This document shows, piece by piece, positions 16,973 to 25,615 of a stretch of DNA of 28,730 nucleotides (position 1 is the stretch's first letter; each line of letters starts with the position of its first letter). Made by a program: the position numbers and the translations under genes. This stretch comes from Clostridium cavendishii DSM 21758 (GTDB lineage Bacteria > Bacillota > Clostridia > Clostridiales > Clostridiaceae), in NCBI RefSeq assembly GCF_900141845.1, contig NZ_FQZB01000028.1:1-28730 (forward strand), in the 5' to 3' direction. The notes below the pieces were generated by a model. That model worked only from the letters and a program-made list of their open reading frames with translations. It did not search any database and had not been told where the DNA came from.

Positions 16973-17181
16973 CCTTTTGTCTCCTTATATTAGTATTTTT
17001 ATACTTATATCTTCACCCCTACATTTAAAAATATTCATCTTATTTTGATATACTTAATCTCTCAACTATTGTTGTAATTTAATACTTTATAATAAATAAT
17101 TTTTTAAGATTATTGAAACTGGTTGGATTGATGCATTTCCAAATCGATTGACTAATGAATTAACTAGTGATTGTAAATTCA

Positions 17182-17216
17182 GAAATACTCCTTATTATAA
17201 ATATAAGAAGTATTTC
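17182..17216 (-). repeat. Near-perfect hairpin downstream of the 51-residue membrane protein
   Basis: GAAATACTCCTTAT (17182-17195) pairs with 17203-17216 with one mismatch that becomes a G-U pair in minus-strand RNA. No T-run follows. It lies 55 bp past the stop of the small gene and may end its transcript. The rest of 16973-17270 holds only a possible 37-codon remnant at 17112-17222 described under findings. Confidence 0.5.
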
Positions 17217-17270
17217 AACTAATCAAACCCTTTGCTTTATTGTTTTGTTTATAACTAAATTATATTTTCT

Positions 17271-17426
17271 TCATTTTAAAAGTAATATTATAGCTAACGG
17301 TAGCCATATTGGTAAAGTACTTACTAATATCAAAATAATAGGTATACCTATATCAAATTTTGAATATTCTATATCACCAGGCTTTAAGGGTACTAATTCA
17401 ACTAATTCTTCCTTTTTATTATCCAT
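17271..17426 (-). CDS. Small single-helix membrane protein, hypothetical
   Basis: A 51-residue frame from ATG at 17426 to TGA. A strong GAGGAG site lies 6 nt upstream. The N-terminal 26 residues are acidic and soluble (MDNKKEELVELVPLKPGDIE), and residues 27-50 form one hydrophobic helix (IGIPIILILVSTLPIW then LPLAIILLL) ending in a single Lys. No family is recognised. The sharp amphiphilic layout, good ribosome site and absence of a competing longer frame argue that it is real. It lies 105 bp past the CAP-domain gene's stop on the same strand, and could be transcribed with it. The plus-strand frame over the same bases looks like a shadow. Confidence 0.6.
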   Translation of the reverse strand: MDNKKEELVELVPLKPGDIEYSKFDIGIPIILILVSTLPIWLPLAIILLLK

Positions 17427-17531
17427 ATAACTCCTCACCTTAAATAATTTTTATTTATAATTATACCCTCATTTTGCCTTCTAATACCTGACCTATAAAT
17501 ATAAATATTTTTAATAAGATTTTAAACCAAT

Positions 17532-18095
17532 TCATTTTTTCAAAAATATTTGAATGACATAAATAGTATCTTTATAAAAAATAACTGAAATATATATTCT
17601 ATTGTACTTCTGCTTTAGGATATTTGCTTTATGTCCAGGCGAGTTCATAAACGCCTCCATTATATCCTTGGTAGTGTAGGTTTTACTCAACCTCTCAACT
17701 ATTTCTTCTTTACTATACTTCCCAATATTCTTATCAAATTTAGCATAATGTAAATTTTCACCTATCACTTCAGCATGTACATTCATACTTGGAGCTAAAT
17801 CACATATATATTTCCCATCCAAATTTTTATGACTAAAATAATTATGCTCTATCATATCATTAATTTTATAATCTGCCAAAATTTTAGCATCATTATCTAC
17901 TGCTAATTCCTCTACACCATTCTCTCTTCTAAACTCATTTACCTCACTTACCATCTCTTTTTCATAAGCTTCTAAACGTATTTTTTCTTTTAAAACAGGT
18001 CTATTATAAAAATTCATATAAGTAATACACAAAATTGCAAATATAACAATAGTAATAGCTAAAATAATATTTAATATTTTTTCCTTTCGTAACAT
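17532..18095 (-). CDS. CAP-domain (SCP/PR1-like) protein, membrane-anchored
   Basis: A 187-residue protein with an uncleaved N-terminal membrane helix (about 8-27) and an extracellular CAP domain. The CAP signatures are EVNEFRRENGVEEL (first helix), HNYFSHKNLDG, GENLHYAK and FMNSPGHKANIL, in the usual order. The conserved His, Glu and His of the family cavity are present (HNYFSH, GENL, GH). The function of bacterial CAP proteins is mostly unknown; clostridial ones are often surface or spore-associated. The ATG has GAGGCAAT upstream, a moderate site. It is the last gene before the CRISPR region and reads away from it, so it is likely unrelated to the cas genes. Confidence 0.87.
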   Translation of the reverse strand: MLRKEKILNIILAITIVIFAILCITYMNFYNRPVLKEKIRLEAYEKEMVSEVNEFRRENGVEELAVDNDAKILADYKINDMIEHNYFSHKNLDGKYICDLAPSMNVHAEVIGENLHYAKFDKNIGKYSKEEIVERLSKTYTTKDIMEAFMNSPGHKANILKQKYNRIYISVIFYKDTIYVIQIFLKK

Positions 18096-18298
18096 TTAAT
18101 TGCCTCTTTATATTTAGTACTTAAGGAAAATATATTTTTTATTAGCTTTAAATATACTTAAAATTTAAAATTAAAAAAATATAAAAATTATCATTTGAAA
18201 TATAAACAAATACTATTTAAGTTTTAAAAAATAATGCCTGCATTGTTAAAGTCAATTACAAAAGAAGTACCTTTTTTCACAGGCTCGTACAAATTATT

Positions 18299-19308
18299 AT
18301 TTAAATACAACTCTTGTTATTGTTAATCGGTCCAGTACCAAAAGGTCATGTTGTAATATTCGCATTTAAATACAACTCTTGTTATTGTTAATCCCATATC
18401 TTTAATATTAGAGCCTAGATGTATCTCTATTTAAATACAACTCTTGTTATTGTTAATCAACTAGAAGCTTTGAAGTTAATGACTTTAATGTAAGATTTAA
18501 ATACAACTCTTGTTATTGTTAATCTTTAAACACTAAAAAGAATAAACACAATCTCCAAATATTTAAATACAACTCTTGTTATTGTTAATCCAACAGAAGC
18601 ATTTACAAGTTTAGGACTTAACGCATTTAAATACAACTCTTGTTATTGTTAATCGCTAAAGATGGGAATTTAATTGAGGGGCAAAAATTATTTAAATACA
18701 ACTCTTGTTATTGTTAATCGGATATAAAAATGGAAAATGATTTATACAAATTAAATTTAAATACAACTCTTGTTATTGTTAATCTTATTTTAGGTAAATG
18801 GGGTAAAGTTTTATCTGGGATTTAAATACAACTCTTGTTATTGTTAATCATGGTAATCTTTAATTAATTCATTTTGCTCTCGTGATTTAAATACAACTCT
18901 TGTTATTGTTAATCCATCTACTAGTTGTAATTAAGTCAAGAACCCTATTTATTTAAATACAACTCTTGTTATTGTTAATCAAATTATACTTATTATATAA
19001 CTCAGTATTCAGGTAGATTTAAATACAACTCTTGTTATTGTTAATCTTTCTCTTGTTACTATATTCACCAACTATATACTTATATTTAAATACAACTCTT
19101 GTTATTGTTAATCTCATTATTCTCACATTTCAATCCATATAATAAACCAATTTAAATACAACTCTTGTTATTGTTAATCAGCCAATCATGATTTGAATGA
19201 CAAATTACAATTCTATTTAAATACAACTCTTGTTATTGTTAATCAAGAAAATCAAGAAAATATTAATAAGGTGGTTTTATTTAAATACAACTCTTGTTAT
19301 TGTTAATC
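18299..19308 (-). CRISPR. CRISPR array 1: 16 repeats, 15 spacers
   Basis: Sixteen identical 30-nt repeats on the plus strand begin ATTTAAATACAACTC and end TTGTTATTGTTAATC. Starts are at 18299, 18364, 18429, 18495, 18561, 18625, 18690, 18755, 18820, 18885, 18951, 19017, 19084, 19150, 19215 and 19279. Spacers are 34-37 nt. The array should be read on the minus strand, as cas is: the repeat then ends ATTTAAAT, the place of the 8-nt crRNA 5' handle (compare ATTGAAAC in many I-B systems), and the leader lies next to cas2. A small hairpin ACAA-CTC-TTGT sits mid-repeat. Spacers next to 19308 are the newest. All repeats are identical, which fits an active array. Confidence 0.98.
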
Positions 19309-19486
19309 TACTTTAAAATAGCCATTCTTTAAAGAATAAACTACTCTAAATGCATTAAAAACTAATACTTTGAAGAATTTTATCCCAAGCTATTTAGATA
19401 GTATTTATTATAATATAAAATTCTTTCTAAATACAGTATTTGTCTTAATTTCAACTTAATTAATATAATTTCCACTTGGGATAAAA
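19309..19486 (-). promoter_or_regulatory. CRISPR leader of array 1
   Basis: The 178-bp AT-rich stretch between the cas2 stop and the first repeat is the leader. It carries a TATTATAAT -10-like sequence (minus strand, near 19402-19412) and a 14-nt perfect palindrome ATTCTTTAAAGAAT (19324-19337) 16 bp from the repeat. A 14-bp inverted repeat has arms at 19376-19389 and 19475-19488. Leaders hold the array promoter and the signals for Cas1-Cas2 insertion; which of these motifs does what is unknown. Confidence 0.75.
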
Positions 19487-19783
19487 TTATAGAACCAAAC
19501 TTTCTCCATTATCATTTCCAACACCCATTACTTCTTCTCCAAAAACATTTCCATTCATAAGTTTTATTATGCAGATAAAATCTTCATTTTCATCAATTAC
19601 TTTTTTTAAATCCTTCTTTAAACTCATCATACTTGATGGTGTTATTTCGCCTCTAAATACTGACTTTTGAAAATGTGACAAATACTTTTTACATACTTTA
19701 AATACTCTATTTACCCTATTTTCTTTTACATCATAAAACAAAAAGGCATAATTATATTTTATTTTGTCATCTTTTTTAGCCAT
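19487..19783 (-). CDS. cas2: CRISPR adaptation nuclease Cas2
   Basis: A 98-residue Cas2. It has a ferredoxin-like fold with the first strand NYAFLFYDVKENRVNRVFKV, where the Asp of FYDV is the conserved acidic residue, and the HFQKSVFRGEIT segment (the usual QxSVFxGxl). With Cas1 it forms the spacer integrase. The start is uncertain. The ATG at 19783 has AAAGGA 11 nt upstream, and an alternative ATG at 19795 would have the site too close. Either way it overlaps or abuts the end of cas1 (stop at 19785-19787). It is the last cas gene before the leader. Confidence 0.95.
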   Translation of the reverse strand: MAKKDDKIKYNYAFLFYDVKENRVNRVFKVCKKYLSHFQKSVFRGEITPSSMMSLKKDLKKVIDENEDFICIIKLMNGNVFGEEVMGVGNDNGESLVL

Positions 19784-19784
19784 C

Positions 19785-20783
19785 TTACATTCCATCCTTT
19801 AAAGAATAAGGTTTAAATTCTTTTTCTTCCATTATTGATTTTATAAGCTTGTATCCATCTAATTTTATAGCTGTATTCATTGAAATTCGCCTTTTTAATT
19901 TTGGATGTTCAATTACAGATTGAAGTCTTTCTTCTATAGCTTGTACAAATATTTTCTTGCCCTCTTCATTTAAAATGCAATAGTTAAGTTTACTATCAAA
20001 ATGCTTTTGAACATTTATCTTTCTATTATTAACTAAATCAAATATTGTTTTAAAAGTTATAATAGGTTTAAAGACTTCGCTCAAGTCAAGACTTAATGAA
20101 AATCTCCCTTCACTTGGTTCATGTAAAAAACTTATACTTTGATTTAAATGAGTATTATATATGGCAGTTACAGTTTTAGCGTATAATATACTATTACCAA
20201 AAGATATCATAGCATTTAAAGGATTATCTGGTGGTCTTTTGACCCGCTTATTAAAAACAAAATCTTCTCTTAGAATATATTTAAATGTTGAATAAAACTG
20301 TTGCCAAATTTCACCTTCAACAGAAAGTATTTGTTTAATCCCCTTAGCTTCATTAAGAGCATATACAGAATCTTTTTTTAGATAACTTAATGCATCCTTA
20401 ACTTCACTTTTTCCATGCTTATAATAATGCATTAATGTTTCTATTATGTTCTCCCTTATTCCATTTACAATGGCCTTAGCTATAATTTCTCTTTTGTCCA
20501 CAAAGGTTTGAGCCTGTTTTATAGTAACTTTTCCACTAACTAAATACTCTTTAGGATAAAATGTACCACTATATCCTCCATAATAATTAAAGAAATGAAC
20601 TACTATATTAGCTTTTGAAAGAAAATCTAATAATTTTGTATTTAAAGATACCTCATTCAAACAAAATATTTCTGATGTATTTTCTACCGGAATATATACA
20701 TTTTTATTATTTTTCCTAAAACATATAGAATTATCTTTTCTTGTAAGTTCCCCAATTGAACTTATATATTTAGTCTTTCCCAT
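19785..20783 (-). CDS. cas1: CRISPR integrase Cas1 (type I-B)
   Basis: A 332-residue Cas1, the metal-dependent integrase that inserts new spacers. The metal ligands are visible as E156 (in SVEGEIWQQFY), H221 (SFLHEPSEGRFSL) and D233/E236 (LDLSEVFKP). The N-terminal beta-domain has the usual IPVENTSEIFCLNEVSLN and VVHFFNYYGGYSGTFYP segments. The style and length match I-B Cas1 proteins that act with Cas4. It starts 15 bp after the cas4 stop, and its own end overlaps the cas2 region. The gene's last bases contain an 18-nt stretch that reappears almost exactly in the leader (see findings). Confidence 0.97.
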   Translation of the reverse strand: MGKTKYISSIGELTRKDNSICFRKNNKNVYIPVENTSEIFCLNEVSLNTKLLDFLSKANIVVHFFNYYGGYSGTFYPKEYLVSGKVTIKQAQTFVDKREIIAKAIVNGIRENIIETLMHYYKHGKSEVKDALSYLKKDSVYALNEAKGIKQILSVEGEIWQQFYSTFKYILREDFVFNKRVKRPPDNPLNAMISFGNSILYAKTVTAIYNTHLNQSISFLHEPSEGRFSLSLDLSEVFKPIITFKTIFDLVNNRKINVQKHFDSKLNYCILNEEGKKIFVQAIEERLQSVIEHPKLKRRISMNTAIKLDGYKLIKSIMEEKEFKPYSLKDGM

Positions 20784-20798
20784 AAATTATCAACTCCC

Positions 20799-21293
20799 TT
20801 ATATATAGCAATATTCGTAATACGCACATTTTTTACAACCTTTTTTCAAATCTGCACCTGGAGCTTTAGGTGAATTTATTAAAGTTTTTATATCTAAATC
20901 TATCTCTTGTAACTTCTTCTCATTTTCCTCATCTAATTCAATAATTTCAGTTTTGGTGTCTTTCTTATTTTTTTCTAAAAACTGAATTTTCCCCTTTTTA
21001 TCTATACCCTTGCTTTTTAAAACCTTTAGATATAATAAAACTTGCCATTTTACAGCTTCTATATCTGCATCAGATTTTTTAATCTCAACCAAATATTCAC
21101 CTGTTATTTTATCTATTTTCACATTATCTATTGTTATTTCTGCTTGCCTATTCCCCTCTGCCTTTATCTCATGAAGTACTCTACCTATTCTTACCTCTTC
21201 ACTATTATCCTCTAAGTTTATCCTATTACCTAATAACCAACATTGTCTTTTACAGTGAAAATAGTAATTTATTAATGTACCAGTTAACCTCAT
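20799..21293 (-). CDS. cas4: CRISPR adaptation exonuclease Cas4
   Basis: A 164-residue RecB-like Fe-S nuclease that trims and orients prespacers according to the PAM. Fe-S ligands are C14 near the N-terminus and C153, C156 and C162 at the C-terminus (KGCKKCAYYEYCYI); C18 is extra. Nuclease residues are H41 (VLHE), the acidic residues around D61, E70 and K72 (LVEIKKSD), and Q84 (QVLLYLK). Length is typical for I-B Cas4. The gene lies 53 bp after cas3, has GGAGG at its ATG, and leads the adaptation trio cas4-cas1-cas2. Confidence 0.95.
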   Translation of the reverse strand: MRLTGTLINYYFHCKRQCWLLGNRINLEDNSEEVRIGRVLHEIKAEGNRQAEITIDNVKIDKITGEYLVEIKKSDADIEAVKWQVLLYLKVLKSKGIDKKGKIQFLEKNKKDTKTEIIELDEENEKKLQEIDLDIKTLINSPKAPGADLKKGCKKCAYYEYCYI

Positions 21294-21346
21294 ATAATCC
21301 TCCTTCTATATACTATTTATTTTTCATCCCTCTCTCCTATTTAATT

Positions 21347-23908
21347 TCATAAATCAAAATACTCAAATCCATCCTTTTCCTCAAACTTCTTCCTATCAAA
21401 CTTTCCTTCATTAAAATACTGTTCACTATCCTCAATATAAAAAATTTCTCCTATTGAATCATTATATGATTTTTCAAATCTTCGTACTTTATAAGTGAAA
21501 TAATCAACTTTTTCATTTATTTCTGATAACCTAACCTTTTTTTCTGCATACTCTAAATCATTATTCTGTAATAAGATTTTATATTTGTCCCAAACCTCGT
21601 TACCTCTCAACATTACACCATCTTCTAACTCTACCTCTCTATCAAAGAAAATAGTATATTCTCTAATTTCATTGTCAATTAACCTCATTATGTTATTGAC
21701 TTCTTTAAACTTAAGTTTTGCTACTTTTTCTTTTAAAAATGCATCAAAATTATTATCATTCTCTTCTTTTTTTACCCCTTCTAATAAAGCATTTATTCCA
21801 CTATAATAAGCACCAAAGTTCTTATTTTCCAACATACTTCTAATAGAATCATTTTCTAACGTAAATTGCTTATTTTTTCTCAAGTCATTTTTATATATTC
21901 TAGTAACCTCATCAATATCAAAAAAATAAACTTTACAATTTGCTTTTTTACATGATCTATTTACCCTACCCAAGAATTGCTCTTCAGCATCTAAAATAGA
22001 TATATCCTTAAAACCTATATCCATATCTATATCCACACCAGCTTCAATAACCTGAGTAGCTACTAATATAATATTAGAACCCTTCTCTTTTACTTTTGAT
22101 ATTATATTTCTTCTCTCAATTTTATTATCATCACCAGTAATTAAAAGTACCTCTTTATTTAAACTATCTTTTATAGAGTAAAGCTCTTTATAAAAATCCA
22201 TTGCAGATTGCTTTTTTATAAACTCAACTACAATTTTCTTATTACTTTTACTTTCTTCTATTACTTTCTTAAATAATATATCCTTGATATCTTCATTAAT
22301 ATCAAGCATTGAAAAATCTAAGCTAACCCTATTTTTAAATAATGGATCATTAAAATACTTATCTCTATTTTCTATAAGATATACAAAGTTATCATCTTTA
22401 CATCCTAGTTCTTCAAGCTTAGGTAATGTAGCAGACATTATTATTATCTTTATATTTAATAACTTCGAATATTTCTCTAAAAAATATATTATTTCTTTCC
22501 ATATACTATTTTTATAACTTTGTATCTCATCTAACACTACAACGCTATTTGCTAAATGTAATAACGGAAAGCTTTCTTCTCTTGATGTTCCAAATAAATA
22601 ATTAAAAAAGTTAACATGTGTTGTGAGTACTATAGGATAATGTATGAACTGCCTATTTAATAAAGACTTTTTATAATCTATTTTTTCTTTAACACCTTCA
22701 ACCTTAACTTTTTCATTACTCTCATTTTCATCTACTGTTTTTATTGGAGTTACTGAATTTATTATAGATATACTATCTTTAAGCTTTTCATTATTTGCAA
22801 AAACCTCTAATAATGAAATATTTGTTTGTTCTACTAATGTATTAAACGGGAAAATATAAAATAATTTATTTTTACTTTTATCTTGTTCTAATAATTTAAA
22901 AGCTAAGTTTATAGAAGTCATAGTTTTACCACTTCCAGTTGGTGCTTCTAAATAAAATATATTTTTATCTGTATTTTTAACTAGATTGTCCTCTGCTTCA
23001 ATAAACATCTCACTTCTAAGTTTATTTATATCATTATCTTCAAATATTTTAGACCCTCTTCCATCTAAAAAGTTTCTATGTTTATCTATATTTTTGTATA
23101 TATCGCTATTTTTATAAATATCATAATACTCTTTAGAATTATCTATAAGGCCAAAATCTTTTATTTCCTTATTACTATCATAATCGGAAGTAGCATAGAA
23201 ATCTGCTGAGGTTAATAATGCTGATAGTAATTTTGTATAAATATATAATTCTATATTATATTTTTTTGATACTTCTTCTAATTTAGTAGTTATATCTTCA
23301 TTTCTCTTCTTTATAAAGCTTCCTTTAATAATTATTTTTCCTTTATAGTTTGGATATAAATTTTTATTTTCAATATAAGTATCAACATTACCTCCAAAAC
23401 TATCTAAAAACTGAACAAAATCATTTAGTTCTCCATGATGTTTTGATATTACATAGGAATTTATGTATAAGAATACAAGGAGAAGCTTCTTAGCTTCCCC
23501 CTCTATACTTCTTATTTTTCCAATGTAATAATTAAAATATAAAATAGATGATAACATTGAATGCTTTGGATTCTCTTGTGAAGCATCCTTAAACTTCTTA
23601 TTTTTCATTCTAAAATACTGAAAATCTATATTTATTTTACCTATATCATGCAAATATATAGCATTGCAAAATAATTCCTTCCAAAATTCAATAACTTCCA
23701 TCTCTTGATTTTCTAGAAGCTGCTCATGCAAGTTTCTAAATACTTTATCTAGATTTTTTTGCTTTACTATTCTCAAAAAATATTTATAAACAAGATCCAT
23801 ATGATCCTTTAATTTTTCTCTTTCTCCCCCTTTGGTATGGGCAAAAAAACTATCTAATTCCGAAATATTATCCTCTAATTTAAATAATTCTACATCTTCA
23901 AAATACAT
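21347..23908 (-). CDS. cas3: CRISPR effector nuclease-helicase Cas3
   Basis: An 853-residue Cas3 recruited by Cascade to degrade target DNA. The HD nuclease domain has H36, the H87-D88 pair in YLHDIGK, H116 and the HH pair near 157-158 (SKHHGE). The SF2 helicase domain has Walker A APTGSGKT (322-329), the DEIQ box (460-463), SAT (492-494), ATQVIEAGVDID (617-628) and motif VI QFLGRVNRS (644-652). All key residues appear intact. I chose ATG 23908: AGGTGAT lies 5-6 nt upstream, whereas a GTG at 23917 is part of that site. It follows cas5 by 9 bp, so the two are translationally linked. Confidence 0.96.
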   Translation of the reverse strand: MYFEDVELFKLEDNISELDSFFAHTKGGEREKLKDHMDLVYKYFLRIVKQKNLDKVFRNLHEQLLENQEMEVIEFWKELFCNAIYLHDIGKINIDFQYFRMKNKKFKDASQENPKHSMLSSILYFNYYIGKIRSIEGEAKKLLLVFLYINSYVISKHHGELNDFVQFLDSFGGNVDTYIENKNLYPNYKGKIIIKGSFIKKRNEDITTKLEEVSKKYNIELYIYTKLLSALLTSADFYATSDYDSNKEIKDFGLIDNSKEYYDIYKNSDIYKNIDKHRNFLDGRGSKIFEDNDINKLRSEMFIEAEDNLVKNTDKNIFYLEAPTGSGKTMTSINLAFKLLEQDKSKNKLFYIFPFNTLVEQTNISLLEVFANNEKLKDSISIINSVTPIKTVDENESNEKVKVEGVKEKIDYKKSLLNRQFIHYPIVLTTHVNFFNYLFGTSREESFPLLHLANSVVVLDEIQSYKNSIWKEIIYFLEKYSKLLNIKIIIMSATLPKLEELGCKDDNFVYLIENRDKYFNDPLFKNRVSLDFSMLDINEDIKDILFKKVIEESKSNKKIVVEFIKKQSAMDFYKELYSIKDSLNKEVLLITGDDNKIERRNIISKVKEKGSNIILVATQVIEAGVDIDMDIGFKDISILDAEEQFLGRVNRSCKKANCKVYFFDIDEVTRIYKNDLRKNKQFTLENDSIRSMLENKNFGAYYSGINALLEGVKKEENDNNFDAFLKEKVAKLKFKEVNNIMRLIDNEIREYTIFFDREVELEDGVMLRGNEVWDKYKILLQNNDLEYAEKKVRLSEINEKVDYFTYKVRRFEKSYNDSIGEIFYIEDSEQYFNEGKFDRKKFEEKDGFEYFDL

Positions 23909-23917
23909 TTTAATCAC

Positions 23918-24673
23918 CTAAAAGAAAAATAACACATTTTCCTCATCCTTATATAAATTTAAATCATTATTTATATCTAATTTCATATTTGTAGCTATCA
24001 TTGTCCTTGTTTCATATTGATTAGTTCTTTCTTCAAGACTTATAGGTAATTTTTCTTCATATTTCCATAAAGACTCTGTATCATCAAAATCCCAGTCTTC
24101 ATCTTGCTCTAAAGATATTTTAAAATCGTCTTTGAAGAATAAACTATTGATTTTTTCTTGTTTTGTTGTATTCATATCTACCACTGACATATTATCAATA
24201 TTTGCTATGTGATCATTTTTTCCTAAGTATGGTATATAAACAAAATTTCTTTTTAAAAATCTCTCTTCTATCTCTTTGCAAATATCATCTATTTGATTGT
24301 TTTCATAACCATCTAGCTTTATATATACAACCCACCTAGGATTTTCAAGCCACTGCTCTTTTACTATTAGATTTCCGCCTTTTTCTTCTGACGCATAACC
24401 AACAGAATTATTAAAAATCTGAACTTTTTTACTTATGGAACCTTCTTCATTCTTAGGCACTATTGCTATATCTAAATCTTTTAATAGTTCATAGAATTCT
24501 GGATATCTGTTATTTTCTTGCTGATTATATCCTTTTAACCCAAGTATTGCTCCAACTATACCAAGTAGAGCAACTTTATGAATACTGCCATAAGTAAAAT
24601 AATAGTAGGTATTAACGTCAGGTTTCTTAAAAAAAGCTGTTTTACCACTAATATTAAACTTTAAAGCCTTCAT
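23918..24673 (-). CDS. cas5b: Cascade subunit Cas5 (type I-B)
   Basis: A 251-residue Cas5 of the Cas5h/Cas5b group. This RAMP protein binds the crRNA 5' handle and caps the Cas7 filament. The N-terminal RRM opens with MKALKFNISGKTAFFKKPDVN, and then YYFTYGSIHKVALLGIVGAILGLKGY, the typical Cas5 start where helix 1 follows the first strand. A glycine-rich region is less clear. It begins 2 bp after the cas7 stop, with AGAGGT inside the cas7 end, and cas3 follows at once. The gene neighbours make the assignment secure. Confidence 0.95.
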   Translation of the reverse strand: MKALKFNISGKTAFFKKPDVNTYYYFTYGSIHKVALLGIVGAILGLKGYNQQENNRYPEFYELLKDLDIAIVPKNEEGSISKKVQIFNNSVGYASEEKGGNLIVKEQWLENPRWVVYIKLDGYENNQIDDICKEIEERFLKRNFVYIPYLGKNDHIANIDNMSVVDMNTTKQEKINSLFFKDDFKISLEQDEDWDFDDTESLWKYEEKLPISLEERTNQYETRTMIATNMKLDINNDLNLYKDEENVLFFF

Positions 24674-24675
24674 AC

Positions 24676-25611
24676 TTATACCTCTTTTCTAGTAAATATG
24701 TTGAAGTATTTAGCCTTTTCTATATTTCCTTCTAATTTTGTATTGTAGTTATTATAATAAACTTCGATGCTCTTAATTCTATCATTGAGTTCATTTAATA
24801 AGCCCTCAAATCCAAGAATTATAACGTTCTTATCTTCTTCTTTTCTAAACGTAATGTATTGAGCTAAATCAGGTAAATACAGTTCTTTTTCTGTTTCAAC
24901 AAAAATAGCAAATTCATTCTCACAACCTACTTTGGAATTTGTATTAAAAGCAGTAGCACTCGCTAAAGCAGCTTCTTTAAATACGCTATAATCTGCTTCT
25001 GTATAACCTTCTGTAACTCCCATTTCTACAAAGCTTTTATAAACTGTTGGATTTATTGCAAATGGATAAAAATAATGTGCTTCATCACTAACAATTTTTG
25101 TACCTAATGTTGTTGCATTAGCTTCTCCCTTACTCTCTTTTCCATCCCTAAATGGTGATAATATCTGTTGCTCTTCAACTGATATATCTTTATATTTATT
25201 GAATCCTTGTCCTATTTGAACTGCTCCTGTTATTGAAATGTTCTTACCTTCTTCTGCAAATGTAGCCCCAAAATTTTTTACATCTATAGCTGTAAATAAG
25301 TTTTTAAGTACCTCTTTTGTATCTTTGGCATCTTTTAGATTAGGTACATTAAATATTTCTTCATATCTTTCTTTTAAAGATTTAGGTCTTACATTTATCC
25401 CTTCCTTTTTATCCTCTTCAACCTTTAGTGATTTTATATATAAAACCTTTTTGCCACCTTCATCCCAACATCTTTTCATTGGATATTTAAAAGCCTTATC
25501 ACTTCCAAAGATATCACCATTGGATATAGATTTTGGATAACCACTAAAGTCAGCATTCCAATTTGCCATAATAGATTTTATTCCTAATACTCCATAAACT
25601 CTTTTTTCCAT
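24676..25611 (-). CDS. cas7: Cascade backbone Cas7 (Csh2 type)
   Basis: A 311-residue Cas7/Csh2 protein. Multiple copies form the helical backbone along the crRNA. Csh2 hallmarks are the start KRVYGVLGIKSIMANWNADFSGYPKS, then FKYPMKRCW, and the central FGATFAEEGKNISITGAVQIGQG, followed by the EAHYFYPFAINP segment. I chose ATG 25611, with GGGAGAGG about 8 nt upstream inside the end of cas8b. A frame extension to 25635 (MKRERNNI) would overlap cas8b by 20 bp and lacks a site. The cas8b stop is 4 bp upstream, so translation is coupled. Confidence 0.96.
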   Translation of the reverse strand: MEKRVYGVLGIKSIMANWNADFSGYPKSISNGDIFGSDKAFKYPMKRCWDEGGKKVLYIKSLKVEEDKKEGINVRPKSLKERYEEIFNVPNLKDAKDTKEVLKNLFTAIDVKNFGATFAEEGKNISITGAVQIGQGFNKYKDISVEEQQILSPFRDGKESKGEANATTLGTKIVSDEAHYFYPFAINPTVYKSFVEMGVTEGYTEADYSVFKEAALASATAFNTNSKVGCENEFAIFVETEKELYLPDLAQYITFRKEEDKNVIILGFEGLLNELNDRIKSIEVYYNNYNTKLEGNIEKAKYFNIFTRKEV

Positions 25612-25615
25612 AATA

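Noticed and set aside
17167..17430. 87-codon plus-strand frame
   Set aside because: It lies opposite the better supported 51-residue membrane protein and has no ribosome site.
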